From an uncultured Clostridia bacterium (GTDB lineage Bacteria; Bacillota; Clostridia; Christensenellales; Borkfalkiaceae), in assembly GCA_947589285.1 (NCBI GenBank), contig CANPZV010000004.1, positions 1 to 64,000 of the forward strand: a stretch of DNA of 64,000 nt. The letters run 5' to 3'. Shown in pieces: positions 39,062 to 48,478 of the stretch. Every line of letters begins with the position of its first letter. Within the stretch, counting starts at the first letter, position 1. A program made the translations under genes and the position numbers. The notes under the pieces were generated by a model, which was given only the letters and a program-made list of their open reading frames with translations, was not told the DNA's origin and did not search any database.

Positions 39062-39867
39062 ACAAACAACTGCTTATCAAATGTCTCAAAGCATTTTTTG
39101 TGGGTCTCGTCCTGCTCCTCCTCTATGCCCCCATCCTTCTGCTTGCCGTTTACAGTTTCGACAAGACGAACATGATCGGCCGCTTTGAGGGGTTCTCCTT
39201 TACCCACTATGCCGCACTCTTCCAGAACTCCAAAGTACTCGGCATGATCGGGAATACCTTCCTCCTCGCCTTTGTCGCGGCGACGCTTTCCACGATCCTC
39301 GGGACGATGGGCGCGCTCGGCATGTTCTATTCGAAGAAGCGGATGAAGATGCTCATCCACGGTGCCTCGCAGATCCCCGTCATCAATGCGGAGATCGTCA
39401 CCGCGCTCTCGCTTGCGGTCACCTTTGTCGCCATCGGGCTGGGGAAGTCCTACTTCACCCTTCTCATCGGACATATGGTCATATGCACGCCCTTTGTCGT
39501 ACTCTCCGTCATGCCCAAGCTCAAACAGATGGACAATTCCCTCTATGAGGCCGCGCTGGACCTCGGCGCAAGCCCCTTCAAAGCCCTCATGCAAGTTGTC
39601 CTCCCGCAGATCATCCCCGGGGTCATCTCCGGGTTCATGCTCGCCGTCACCCTCTCGCTCGACGACTACATCGTGACGATGTACACCCGCCCCTCCGGAT
39701 TCGAGACGATCTCGACCTACGTCTACAATGCGACGACCAAGGGCAATGCGCACACGGCAGTAACGCTCGCATCGCTGTGGGCACTCACGACCATCATCTT
39801 CGTCGTCATCGTGCTGTTCGTACTCATCTCCAACCTCACAGGGCGCAAAAAGGAGGCGGACAGATGA
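39058..39867 (+). CDS. potC: Spermidine/putrescine ABC permease (GTG start)
   Basis: EAALDLGASPFKALMQVVLPQIIPGVISG. Confidence 0.93.
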   Translation: MNKQLLIKCLKAFFVGLVLLLLYAPILLLAVYSFDKTNMIGRFEGFSFTHYAALFQNSKVLGMIGNTFLLAFVAATLSTILGTMGALGMFYSKKRMKMLIHGASQIPVINAEIVTALSLAVTFVAIGLGKSYFTLLIGHMVICTPFVVLSVMPKLKQMDNSLYEAALDLGASPFKALMQVVLPQIIPGVISGFMLAVTLSLDDYIVTMYTRPSGFETISTYVYNATTKGNAHTAVTLASLWALTTIIFVVIVLFVLISNLTGRKKEADR

Positions 39868-41561
39868 AAAAGAAGCGTATTTTTGCCGTCGCTCTTGCGG
39901 GTGCGATGCTCCTCCCCACGCTTGCAATGCTCTCTGGCTGCGGCGGGGAAGAAGTTGTGACCCTCCGCGTCTATAATTGGGAGGAATACATCGACGAGGG
40001 CGGGGAGCAAACTTTCATCTTCGGCGAACTCCATGAGCTTGACGAGGACGGGAAACCGATTAAGGACGAAAACGGCAACCATATCCACATCGAATCGGAC
40101 ATCGTGGACGACGACTATAAGGCATGGTACGAGGAGGCCATGGGTCATCCCCTCTCCGAAGAGGGTCCGCGCATTCTCGACGACTTCTGCGAATGGTACG
40201 AACGCACCCATCATCAGAAGATCAGAGTGGAATATTCCACCTTCGGCACCAATGAGGACATGTACAATGAGATCGTCCTCGGCAACGAATACGACCTCTT
40301 GTGCCCCTCCGACTACATGATCATGAAGCTCGCCGCGGAGGGAAGGTTGGAGCGGTACGACGAGAGCTTTTTCGACCCGTCTATCCCAGAAAATTACTAT
40401 GTCCGCAACGTCTCCCCCTTCATCGCCGAAAAATTCGAGACGAATGCGGGGCTTGACGTCAGAAAGGACCCCGAAGGAGAGAATATCTATTGGAAGGACT
40501 TCGCCGCGGGCTACATGTGGGGAACCACGGGCTTTGTGTACAATCCCGCGGCTCTCGAAGCGGCGGGCATCTCCGAAGAGGAGCTTGGCTCCCTCGGCTG
40601 GGACGTCTTTACGGACAAACGGTTCAGGGGCAAGATCACCGCAAAGGACAACGTGCGCGACACCTACTTTGCCGCGCTCGGCGTCACCTTTCAGGACGAC
40701 CTCTTGGCCCTCGACAGGACAGGCGCAGACTATATCACCGATCTCACCGCGATCTTCAATGCGACTGACGACGCCACGATCGACGTCGTAGAGCCGACCC
40801 TCATGAAAATCAAGGAAAACATCTACAGCTTTGAGACGGACACGGGCAAGTCGGACATGGTGCAGGGCAAGATCTGGCTCAACTACGCGTGGAGCGGCGA
40901 CGCCGTGTATGCCCTCGACCTCGCCGAGAGCGGCAAGAGCGAGGACGGCGAGGACGAACAGACGGCCTATCTCAACTACTTTGTGCCCGAGGCGGGTTCC
41001 AACCTCTTCTTCGACGGCTGGGTCATGCCGAAGGGAGCGAACAAAGAGGCCGCCCAAGCCTTCGTCAACTTCATGTCCATGCCTCAAAACGCCATGCGGA
41101 ACAGCTACTACATCGGCTATACCTCTGTCATCGCAGGGGAGACCGACGACGGCGACCCCGCCATGCTCACCTATGCCGACTACCTCTATGGCGAGGAGGA
41201 AGATGAGGAGAACTTCTACGACCTGTCATACTTCTTCGGCGCGGAGGACGGAACGTACGGGATCTATGCGGACGAGGAACAGCGCACCAAGCGTCAACTC
41301 TTTGCCCAATTCCCCACCCCCGAGGTCATCGCAAGGAGTGCCGTCATGGACTATTACGACGAGGAGGCGAGCATGCGGATCAACGAGCTGTGGTCGCGCG
41401 TGAAGGCCGAATCGCTCGAGCCGTGGACGATCGTTGTCATCGTCGTGGCCGTCGTCGGAATTGTCGGGGCGGTCCTGCTCATCAAGTTCGGCAATAAAAT
41501 AGATTTCTTCCGCACGAGGCCCAAGAAGGGCTACGAAAAAGTCAAGGAAGAACGCGCATAA
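39864..41561 (+). CDS. potD: Spermidine/putrescine-binding lipoprotein with C-terminal TM helix
   Basis: Lipobox LSGCGG; LRVYNWEEYIDEG; C-term WTIVVIVVAVVGIVGAVLLIKF. Confidence 0.9.
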   Translation: MKKKRIFAVALAGAMLLPTLAMLSGCGGEEVVTLRVYNWEEYIDEGGEQTFIFGELHELDEDGKPIKDENGNHIHIESDIVDDDYKAWYEEAMGHPLSEEGPRILDDFCEWYERTHHQKIRVEYSTFGTNEDMYNEIVLGNEYDLLCPSDYMIMKLAAEGRLERYDESFFDPSIPENYYVRNVSPFIAEKFETNAGLDVRKDPEGENIYWKDFAAGYMWGTTGFVYNPAALEAAGISEEELGSLGWDVFTDKRFRGKITAKDNVRDTYFAALGVTFQDDLLALDRTGADYITDLTAIFNATDDATIDVVEPTLMKIKENIYSFETDTGKSDMVQGKIWLNYAWSGDAVYALDLAESGKSEDGEDEQTAYLNYFVPEAGSNLFFDGWVMPKGANKEAAQAFVNFMSMPQNAMRNSYYIGYTSVIAGETDDGDPAMLTYADYLYGEEEDEENFYDLSYFFGAEDGTYGIYADEEQRTKRQLFAQFPTPEVIARSAVMDYYDEEASMRINELWSRVKAESLEPWTIVVIVVAVVGIVGAVLLIKFGNKIDFFRTRPKKGYEKVKEERA

Positions 41562-41570
41562 AAAATACCC

Positions 41571-41605
41571 CCGCTCATCCTGAGCCAAAGGCAAAGGAGT
41601 CCCCG
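41571..41605. repeat. Degenerate relative of the 9315 repeat
   Basis: ccgctcatcctgagccaaaggcaaaggagtcccc; shares cccgctcatcctga with copy 1 (reverse complement). Confidence 0.5.
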
Positions 41606-41615
41606 AACAATGACA

Positions 41616-41651
41616 CGCAAAAAGGCCCGCCAATCGGCGGGCCTTTTTGCG
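41616..41651. terminator. Bidirectional terminator
   Basis: cgcaaaaaggcccgcc-aatc-ggcgggcctttttgcg, 16-bp perfect stem. Confidence 0.9.
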
Positions 41652-41656
41652 TAATA

Positions 41657-41995
41657 TCATTTCCCGACGGAATCGGGGGTCAGGAGAACCCCTTCGTAGT
41701 ACGCTTCTATCTTGACAGAGGCGAGGATCGAAACATGGGCCTTGAACTCCCCTCCGTCGATCGTCGTGCGGAGCGTGAAGCGGGAGGCGTGGCTGTCTGC
41801 AAACTGCTCTTCGAGAATATTATTGACAAAAATCTGCGCCCCGTATTTATAAGTGACGCGGACGACGACCTGTTTCCCCTTCACGGTATAGATATGGCTT
41901 CGCGAGAGCGTGCGGATCCGTACAATGACGAGGATCACAAAGACAATAAGCATTGCGACGCCGACGCCAAGCGTAATGCCCAAAGATTCAGGCAT
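41657..41995 (-). CDS. Hypothetical membrane protein with small beta-rich C-terminal domain
   Basis: N-term TM; VKGKQVVVRVTYKYGAQIFVNNILEEQFAD. Confidence 0.7.
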   Translation of the reverse strand: MPESLGITLGVGVAMLIVFVILVIVRIRTLSRSHIYTVKGKQVVVRVTYKYGAQIFVNNILEEQFADSHASRFTLRTTIDGGEFKAHVSILASVKIEAYYEGVLLTPDSVGK

Positions 41996-42037
41996 AAAAA
42001 ACTCCTCCTAACACAAAAAAACGACAATTTTATATGT

Positions 42038-42068
42038 ATTATGTCAGACATAATACTTTGCAAAACGG
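42038..42068 (+). repeat. Dispersed palindromic element, copy C (intergenic)
   Basis: attatgtcagacataatactttgcaaaacgg. Confidence 0.75.
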
Positions 42069-42084
42069 CAAAACAATGAGGATA

Positions 42085-42273
42085 TTAGCTATCTTCATCC
42101 TCTTTCTTGGCATTCCTCCCCCCCCTGCGCTTCTTGACGCAGGCGGTGAGAAGGTATTCGATCTGCCCGTTCAGAGAGCGGAAATCATCCTCCGCCCATC
42201 GCATCAGCTCGGCATAGAGCGATGGTGAAAGCCTGAGCGGCACCTGTTTTTTCCCGTTATCCTTGTCGCTCAT
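42085..42273 (-). CDS. Arc-like ribbon-helix-helix protein
   Basis: KKQVPLRLSPSLYAELMRWAEDDFRSLNGQIEYLLTACVKKRRGG. Confidence 0.85.
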   Translation of the reverse strand: MSDKDNGKKQVPLRLSPSLYAELMRWAEDDFRSLNGQIEYLLTACVKKRRGGRNAKKEDEDS

Positions 42274-43504
42274 TCTGACGCTCCTCTTCGAGTATTTTCT
42301 GAAGTTCGGCCTCCAACGGCCGCACGCGCTTGCGGTAGACGGCGTACATGATCGTCCAGATCACGAAAGAAACGACCGCTGCGGGGAACAGAAAGGCCAA
42401 AAAGCTCGACCCGATCGCAACAATGAGAAACTGTTCCCGATACATGACATAACCGATCGTTCCGTAGACGACCCCGATGAGGAGCGGGGTGAGCAGGAAA
42501 CAGAGGAACATGATGTTTCCCCTCCTCTGCTGTGCGATCCACGCGCCCTGCAAACTTCGGCGGAGCTGATCCGCCCTGCTGTCTGTGAGTTTTTCGCCGT
42601 TTCTCTTATAGATCGCCTTTTTCTTCCCCTCGAGCGGCAATAGGAGGGCGAAAAAGACGATCCCCCAAAGTACAAATGTGACGAGAGCGACCGTCCAACT
42701 GATGGCGGGGTCCAATTCCTGCGCCCCCATGATCACCCCAACGACGACCGCGCCGCCGAGAACGAGGCCGAGGAAAAAGGAGAGCATGCTGCTCCGCTTG
42801 TTGACGGTGCGGAACTCCTCCCTCTCCGTCTCCTCCTTCAAAAACATCGTGACGGGGACAGGCAGCATCGAAAAGCCGCGGGCGTTCTCCTCTTCCGCCA
42901 TGATCTTCTGCTCGGAGACGCCCAATTTCGTCCGCTTGATCTCGTCGATCTCCCTCCCCGCAAGTTCATACAGGCGGGTACGGGCCTTTCCCTCCCCTGT
43001 TGCCTGCAACATGGACGGGACAGCCGCCACGATGGCGGCAACGATGCAGGCGAGCGGCAGTACAAATTGGGGAAGTTCCATATACGTCGAAAACAGCACC
43101 GCCGCGGCGAGAATGGAAAAGCCGAGTACGGCGAAAACGACCGAGAGGATCTGCCTTACGTCCCGTTTCCCGAAGGTCTCCCGCCATGCGGCATAGAGTT
43201 TTCTGTAATTGTCTCTCTCCTCTCCCCGCTTTTCGATCTCGATCGCGGCACTTTCAAGCTCCACGAGTGCGTCGATATACTTCTTCTGCACGAAGGAAAG
43301 GACGGCCGCCGCGCTTTCCAGAAGAAAACCGAGTACGGTCAAGACGATGCACAAAGGGGCGTTTTCCGCGCCGAAGAGATTGATAAATACGGGGATCACG
43401 GCAAGCAAAGCACCCAAAAGGCCGATGACCATGCGGAAACGGCGGAATTTTTTGAGATCGTCCGCCCGTCTGCCCGTGAGAAAGAGATTCAAAAATTCAT
43501 CCAT
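42257..43504 (-). CDS. Multi-TM membrane protein of unknown function
   Basis: Several hydrophobic segments in two halves; ATG at 43504. Confidence 0.75.
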   Translation of the reverse strand: MDEFLNLFLTGRRADDLKKFRRFRMVIGLLGALLAVIPVFINLFGAENAPLCIVLTVLGFLLESAAAVLSFVQKKYIDALVELESAAIEIEKRGEERDNYRKLYAAWRETFGKRDVRQILSVVFAVLGFSILAAAVLFSTYMELPQFVLPLACIVAAIVAAVPSMLQATGEGKARTRLYELAGREIDEIKRTKLGVSEQKIMAEEENARGFSMLPVPVTMFLKEETEREEFRTVNKRSSMLSFFLGLVLGGAVVVGVIMGAQELDPAISWTVALVTFVLWGIVFFALLLPLEGKKKAIYKRNGEKLTDSRADQLRRSLQGAWIAQQRRGNIMFLCFLLTPLLIGVVYGTIGYVMYREQFLIVAIGSSFLAFLFPAAVVSFVIWTIMYAVYRKRVRPLEAELQKILEEERQNERQG

Positions 43505-43508
43505 TGCC

Positions 43509-44621
43509 TTACTTCCCAAACATGATTTTTTCGCTCGAAAGCATCTTTGCCATGACGATAACAAGCACAGCCGTATAGAGAAGATTGCACCCCACGCTGA
43601 CGAGTGCCTGCCACACGGGAAGCCCTCCCGCGAGCAGTTCCTGCATGAACACGACGGCGTTCAGAACGGGGATCGCGATGACCCAATTCCCGATAGCGGG
43701 CAGGAACGCCGTCACGAGCGAGATGACCATGACGAAGATCATGAGAACACTCGTATACGCCGAGGCCTCCTTGACCGAACGCGCCGCAGTCGAGACCGTG
43801 GAGATCAGGGCGACGATGAGCGGCACAAAGCTGAAGATGAGCAGGAACAGGAGGACATACATGCCGAAGGAGTACCCGCCGAGCATCCCAATGGAAAGTC
43901 CCATGAGTTTCGGCATGGAAAGTACGATGCCGAGGAAGCTCGACAGCGCGCCGAGCATGGAGATACAGGCGAGCGGAATGATCTTGCCGAGGGCGATGTG
44001 CGAACGCTTTGCCGACGTCACGAGAATGGTTGAAAGGGTCCCCCGCTCCTTTTTGCCCGCGACCGATTCGAGCGTCACGGACATGCACGCCGAGAATACG
44101 AAGCAGACGACGATGAAGGGCAGGATCTGCTGCATGATCTCCCTGCCGATGCCGTTTTCGGACACAAGCGGTTCGGACAGAATGGAAAATCTCATGCCGA
44201 TCTGCTGTAACAATCCCACCGCGAGCGCGTAGAAACTGCTTCCCGCTTCGTCCATGGGGTCATAGACGACGGAGACGGCACTGTTTTCGGGGAAGAGGTC
44301 GAAATTTTCGGTGAAGGTGAGGATCGCGGTCGCTTCCCCCTCCTCCACTTCCTTCCGCGCCGCTTCCATATCCTCAAGCGGGACCCATGTGACGGTGTTC
44401 CCGCTCTTTTCGACGGCCATTTCAAGAACGGAGGTGACAGAGGGTGCCTCCCCCTGCAGATATACTTTATAATCGTACGATTGCGGCTCCGTGTGGATGG
44501 CCTCCCCCATGACCGTGTAGAGCAGGAAGATGACGATCCCCGGGAGCAACATGGTGATGATGAGACGGGGGTCGTGGAAGAAGCGATGAAATTCCTTCTT
44601 CATGAGTGCGAGAAGTTTCAT
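43509..44621 (-). CDS. ABC transporter permease, NatB-like
   Basis: ABC-2 type permease: KEFHRFFHDPRLIITMLLPGIVIF; ESVAGKKERGTLSTILVT. Confidence 0.9.
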   Translation of the reverse strand: MKLLALMKKEFHRFFHDPRLIITMLLPGIVIFLLYTVMGEAIHTEPQSYDYKVYLQGEAPSVTSVLEMAVEKSGNTVTWVPLEDMEAARKEVEEGEATAILTFTENFDLFPENSAVSVVYDPMDEAGSSFYALAVGLLQQIGMRFSILSEPLVSENGIGREIMQQILPFIVVCFVFSACMSVTLESVAGKKERGTLSTILVTSAKRSHIALGKIIPLACISMLGALSSFLGIVLSMPKLMGLSIGMLGGYSFGMYVLLFLLIFSFVPLIVALISTVSTAARSVKEASAYTSVLMIFVMVISLVTAFLPAIGNWVIAIPVLNAVVFMQELLAGGLPVWQALVSVGCNLLYTAVLVIVMAKMLSSEKIMFGK

Positions 44622-45394
44622 ACCGTTTCCCCCTTGATGCTGTGGTAGAGGTCGAAAAAGGACGTCTCGAGGTCGCCCTTTGAGATCTCATCAAGCGTCC
44701 CTTCTGCCGCCATCCTCCCGTCGATGATGACGCCGACGCGGTCACAGAGCTTTTCGACGAGCGAGAAGATGTGCGTGGAGAGGAGGATGCTCTTCCCCAT
44801 CGCCTTGAGTTCGGAAAGGAAGTCGGTGACGACCTTTGCCGTCAGCACGTCAAGCCCGTTTGTCGGCTCGTCAAAGATGACGACGGACGGATCGTGTACG
44901 ATCGCGATGACGAGCGATACCTTCTGCAACATGCCCGTCGAGAGGTTTTTCACCTGCACTTCGGCGAATTTGTCGATGCCGAATTTGGAAAAGAGTTCCC
45001 TCTTCCGCTGTGCGAGGACGCCCTTCTCCACGCCGTGCATCGCCCCGAAGAAGTCAAAGAGGTAGTCGGGCGTAAAGAACCCCTCGAGTTTCAGTTCGCT
45101 TGTCATGAAGCCGATCTCGTCGCGGACCTTCGCGGGGTCCTTCACGACGGAATGGCCGCAGATGAAGGCGTCGCCCGCGTCGGGTCTGATGAGCGTCGAG
45201 AGCATGCGGAGCGTCGTCGTCTTACCCGCGCCGTTCGGCCCGAGGAGACCGTAGATCTCCCCGCGATAGGCCGAAAAAGACAGTCCGTCCACGGCGACCC
45301 GCCGCGTTTCCCCTGTCTTTTCGATCTTCTGTTGTTTTCTTGAGAGGGTAAAGGTCTTTTTCAGACCCTCCGCCCTCACGATCTCTTCAGCCAT
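44618..45394 (-). CDS. ABC transporter ATP-binding protein, NatA-like
   Basis: [59 protein letters not shown]. Confidence 0.94.
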   Translation of the reverse strand: MAEEIVRAEGLKKTFTLSRKQQKIEKTGETRRVAVDGLSFSAYRGEIYGLLGPNGAGKTTTLRMLSTLIRPDAGDAFICGHSVVKDPAKVRDEIGFMTSELKLEGFFTPDYLFDFFGAMHGVEKGVLAQRKRELFSKFGIDKFAEVQVKNLSTGMLQKVSLVIAIVHDPSVVIFDEPTNGLDVLTAKVVTDFLSELKAMGKSILLSTHIFSLVEKLCDRVGVIIDGRMAAEGTLDEISKGDLETSFFDLYHSIKGETV

Positions 45395-45403
45395 AAACTT
45401 CTC

Positions 45404-46279
45404 CTATTTCGTTTCGGTCAGTTCAAGGATCTTGTACCCAAGCATGGGCGAAAGCGTCTCGAACTCATAGGGCGGGAAGAGCAGTTCAAATGTCTCGCTC
45501 CCCCCTATCTCCACGCGGTAATAGGGCTTCACCCTCAGGTCCCCGCTGTCGTCCATGCGCATCTTGAACTGTTTGAATACGCCCTTGTTGAACGGCTCCC
45601 GCTTGTTCCAGCCCATGAATTTGACCCATTTCATGACGCGGGAGACGGAGACGATGTTTTCATAGGGAATGCGGATGACATAGGTGACGTCCGCAATGCA
45701 GAGCGCGTCGCCGTCGCGGAAGGCAAAGAACGGGAGATTGCCGAGGCGTTTTGAAAAGGCAAGGCTCTTCTCCTTCCCGTCCTTTATCCTATAAAAGTAG
45801 GCAAAGACGTCCAGCGGGTGCGCGTCGGACGGCACGAGCATGCTGTCGAGTGCCTCCCGCTTGACCTTCTCGTACTGCGATTCATGCTCTCTGACGGCAA
45901 AGGAATTCATCACGCCTCTTTTCTTGAAGTATTGCAGGACGAAAAACAGTGCCGAGAGAAGGGTGAGGCCCCCGCCGAAGCCGATCAAATACCAGAATCC
46001 ATACGAAACGGCGACCTCATAGGTCATATCCTCCTCCCCCATCAGCTCGATCGCGGCACAGAGGAGAAGGACGCCGACGCACAGCAGGATCCCGAACATA
46101 TGAGGCATCCAAGACGGGAAATTTGCCGCCCGTTGGACGTTATTTTCCTCCCGTTCCATCGCTTTGAGACGGGAGCTCATGCCCTCGTCGACGCGCCTGA
46201 CGATGAACTCGCTCCCGTCGGGGGTGGGCAGAGACTCCGCATTCTTGTCGATGATGCAAAAGCCAAACAGATTTCTCAT
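45404..46279 (-). CDS. Membrane protein of unknown function
   Basis: Two TM segments and a C-terminal soluble domain; ATG at 46279. Confidence 0.65.
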   Translation of the reverse strand: MRNLFGFCIIDKNAESLPTPDGSEFIVRRVDEGMSSRLKAMEREENNVQRAANFPSWMPHMFGILLCVGVLLLCAAIELMGEEDMTYEVAVSYGFWYLIGFGGGLTLLSALFFVLQYFKKRGVMNSFAVREHESQYEKVKREALDSMLVPSDAHPLDVFAYFYRIKDGKEKSLAFSKRLGNLPFFAFRDGDALCIADVTYVIRIPYENIVSVSRVMKWVKFMGWNKREPFNKGVFKQFKMRMDDSGDLRVKPYYRVEIGGSETFELLFPPYEFETLSPMLGYKILELTETK

Positions 46280-46295
46280 AGTTCTTAATGTGCTA

Positions 46296-46610
46296 TCAGT
46301 TATCCTTAAAGGTGAAATAATAGACGAGCCCAAAATACGGCGCGAAGAGCACGGGGATCGCAATTCCGCTTGCTCCAAATGCAAGACCCATCTTGAACCA
46401 CTCCGCGTACGACTTCCCGCGATTCAGATTATACGAATGGCGCAATGCGGGGATCATGAAGAATAACCATACATTCACAATGACGCAGGAGACGATCTTT
46501 CCGATTGTCCACGACAGCGACCGATCGATAAAAAACAACAAGATACTTATTCCGATCAATAGAACTGACAGGAACAAAACGATCAATTTGATTTTTACAG
46601 TATCATGCAT
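46296..46610 (-). CDS. Small membrane protein of unknown function
   Basis: Three hydrophobic segments, collinear with neighbours. Confidence 0.6.
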   Translation of the reverse strand: MHDTVKIKLIVLFLSVLLIGISILLFFIDRSLSWTIGKIVSCVIVNVWLFFMIPALRHSYNLNRGKSYAEWFKMGLAFGASGIAIPVLFAPYFGLVYYFTFKDN

Positions 46611-46649
46611 CGTTGCACCGTATCATCTCTGTGGACGGAATTTCAGGGT

Positions 46650-47612
46650 TTAGTAGATGCTCCCTGTGCCGACCACGGGCTGGGCGTCGCGGTTGCCGCA
46701 GAGTACGACGAGGAGATTGGAGACCATCTGCGCCTTTCTCTCGTCGTCAAGTTCGACGATATCCTCTTCGGACAGCTTGTTGAGTGCCATCTGGACCATG
46801 GAGACCGCCCCTTCCACGATCTTCTGCCTTGCGGCAATGATCGCCGAAGCCTGCTGGCGTTGAAGCATCGCCGCCGCGATCTCGGGCGCATAGGCGAGGT
46901 GAGAGATGCGCGCTTCGATGATCTCGATGCCCGCGATATCCACGCGCTGCTGAAGTTCCTCCCGAAGGATCGCCGCGATCTCCTGCGCACTGCCGCGGAG
47001 GGAATTCTCGTCCCCGTTCGAGGAGACGTCATAGGGGTACTGCCGCGCGACCTGGCGGATCGCCGCGTCGCACTGCGTGGAGATGTATGACATGTAGTTT
47101 TCTACATTAAATACCGCACGCGCGGTGTTCGTGATGCGCCAGATGACGACAACGGAGATCTCGATGGGGTTCCCCTCTTCATCGTTGACCTTCTGTTTAT
47201 CGTTATTGAGGGTCATGGCCTTCAGGGAGAGCTTCCTCGAAGAGAGTGCCGCGACCGCGCTCGCGGGGTTGACTGCGGAACAGAACGGGTTCGTCCAATA
47301 GAAGCCGTCCGTCTTGAGGGTGCCGTAGTATTTGCCGAACAGGGTCAAAACGAAGGCCTCGTTGGGCTGAAGGAGCTTGAACCCGATCGACATGACGATC
47401 GCGGCGATAAAGGTCAATACCCCGACAGGGGCGAGGGCGAGGAGAGCGTGCATGCCGTCCTCGGAGCCGCCGAACATGACTCCGACGACAAACAGCGCGA
47501 TGCCTACGATGACCATGCCGATGACGACAAACAGCATCACCCAACCGTTGACGCACTTTGCGGGACGTTCGTCCACGACGTTCAGGGGCCTTGCGGCCTT
47601 GTTTTCTTCCAT
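46650..47612 (-). CDS. SPFH/Band 7 domain protein
   Basis: [79 protein letters not shown]-term [24 protein letters not shown]. Confidence 0.93.
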   Translation of the reverse strand: MEENKAARPLNVVDERPAKCVNGWVMLFVVIGMVIVGIALFVVGVMFGGSEDGMHALLALAPVGVLTFIAAIVMSIGFKLLQPNEAFVLTLFGKYYGTLKTDGFYWTNPFCSAVNPASAVAALSSRKLSLKAMTLNNDKQKVNDEEGNPIEISVVVIWRITNTARAVFNVENYMSYISTQCDAAIRQVARQYPYDVSSNGDENSLRGSAQEIAAILREELQQRVDIAGIEIIEARISHLAYAPEIAAAMLQRQQASAIIAARQKIVEGAVSMVQMALNKLSEEDIVELDDERKAQMVSNLLVVLCGNRDAQPVVGTGSIY

Positions 47613-47631
47613 TTCAATATCCTCCCGAATG

Positions 47632-47651
47632 TGATATCATTTTGATATCAT
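47632..47651. promoter_or_regulatory. Tandem TGATATCAT operator-like site upstream of SPFH gene
   Basis: TGATATCAT-tt-TGATATCAT, 11-bp period. Confidence 0.7.
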
Positions 47652-47790
47652 AATAATACCACCGTTCCCAGATGTTGTCAATACCTTTGGACACGATTTT
47701 TATAAAAAATTCAAAAAAATTTGTTCCCGCCTTGTATTTCTCATCAAAGTGTGCTATGATAGTAAAAATACCCGAAGTTCGGAGGTTCCA

Positions 47791-48420
47791 ATGGACAACG
47801 TATTCATCTTCGATCACCCCCTGATCAACCACAAGATCGCCATTCTGCGCGACAAGAACACGGGAATGAAGGAATTCCGCGAACTCGTCGAGGAGATCAC
47901 GATCATCATGACCTATGAGAGCATGAAGGACGTGGAACTCGTCCCCGTGGACGTGGAGACCCCTCTCGAAGTCACGCGCCAATACCGCGTCCCCGAGGGC
48001 AGCGTCGCCATCGTCCCCATCCTCAGGGCGGGTCTCGGCATGGTCGGCGGCGTACATAAGGTGTTCCCCAATGCCAAGGTCGGACATATCGGCATGTACC
48101 GCGACGAAAAGACGCTCCAACCGCAGGTCTACTACTGCAAACTCCCCGACGGCATCGACGAAAAGCTCGTCCTGCTGGTCGATCCCATGCTCGCGACGGG
48201 CGGCTCGGCATGCGACGCGATCGCCGTCCTCAAAAAGCGCGGATGCAAACACATCAAACTGATGTCGATCATCGGTGCCCCCGCGGGCGTCGAACACGTC
48301 GCAAAGGAGCATCCCGACGTTCAGATCTACGTCTCCACGCTGGACCGTTGCCTCAACGAGGACGGGTATATCCTCCCCGGGCTTGGCGACGCGGGCGACA
48401 GGCTCTTCGGGACCAAATAA
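47791..48420 (+). CDS. upp: Uracil phosphoribosyltransferase
   Basis: VPILRAGLGMVGGV; LLVDPMLATGGSACDAI. Confidence 0.96.
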   Translation: MDNVFIFDHPLINHKIAILRDKNTGMKEFRELVEEITIIMTYESMKDVELVPVDVETPLEVTRQYRVPEGSVAIVPILRAGLGMVGGVHKVFPNAKVGHIGMYRDEKTLQPQVYYCKLPDGIDEKLVLLVDPMLATGGSACDAIAVLKKRGCKHIKLMSIIGAPAGVEHVAKEHPDVQIYVSTLDRCLNEDGYILPGLGDAGDRLFGTK

Positions 48421-48429
48421 AAAACATCA

Positions 48430-48467
48430 AAAAAACGCTCTCCCAACCCCTTGAGAGAGCGTTTTTT
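48430..48467. terminator. Bidirectional terminator between upp and ynbB-like gene
   Basis: aaaaaacgctctc / gagagcgtttttt. Confidence 0.85.
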
Positions 48468-48478
48468 ACAGTGGAAGA

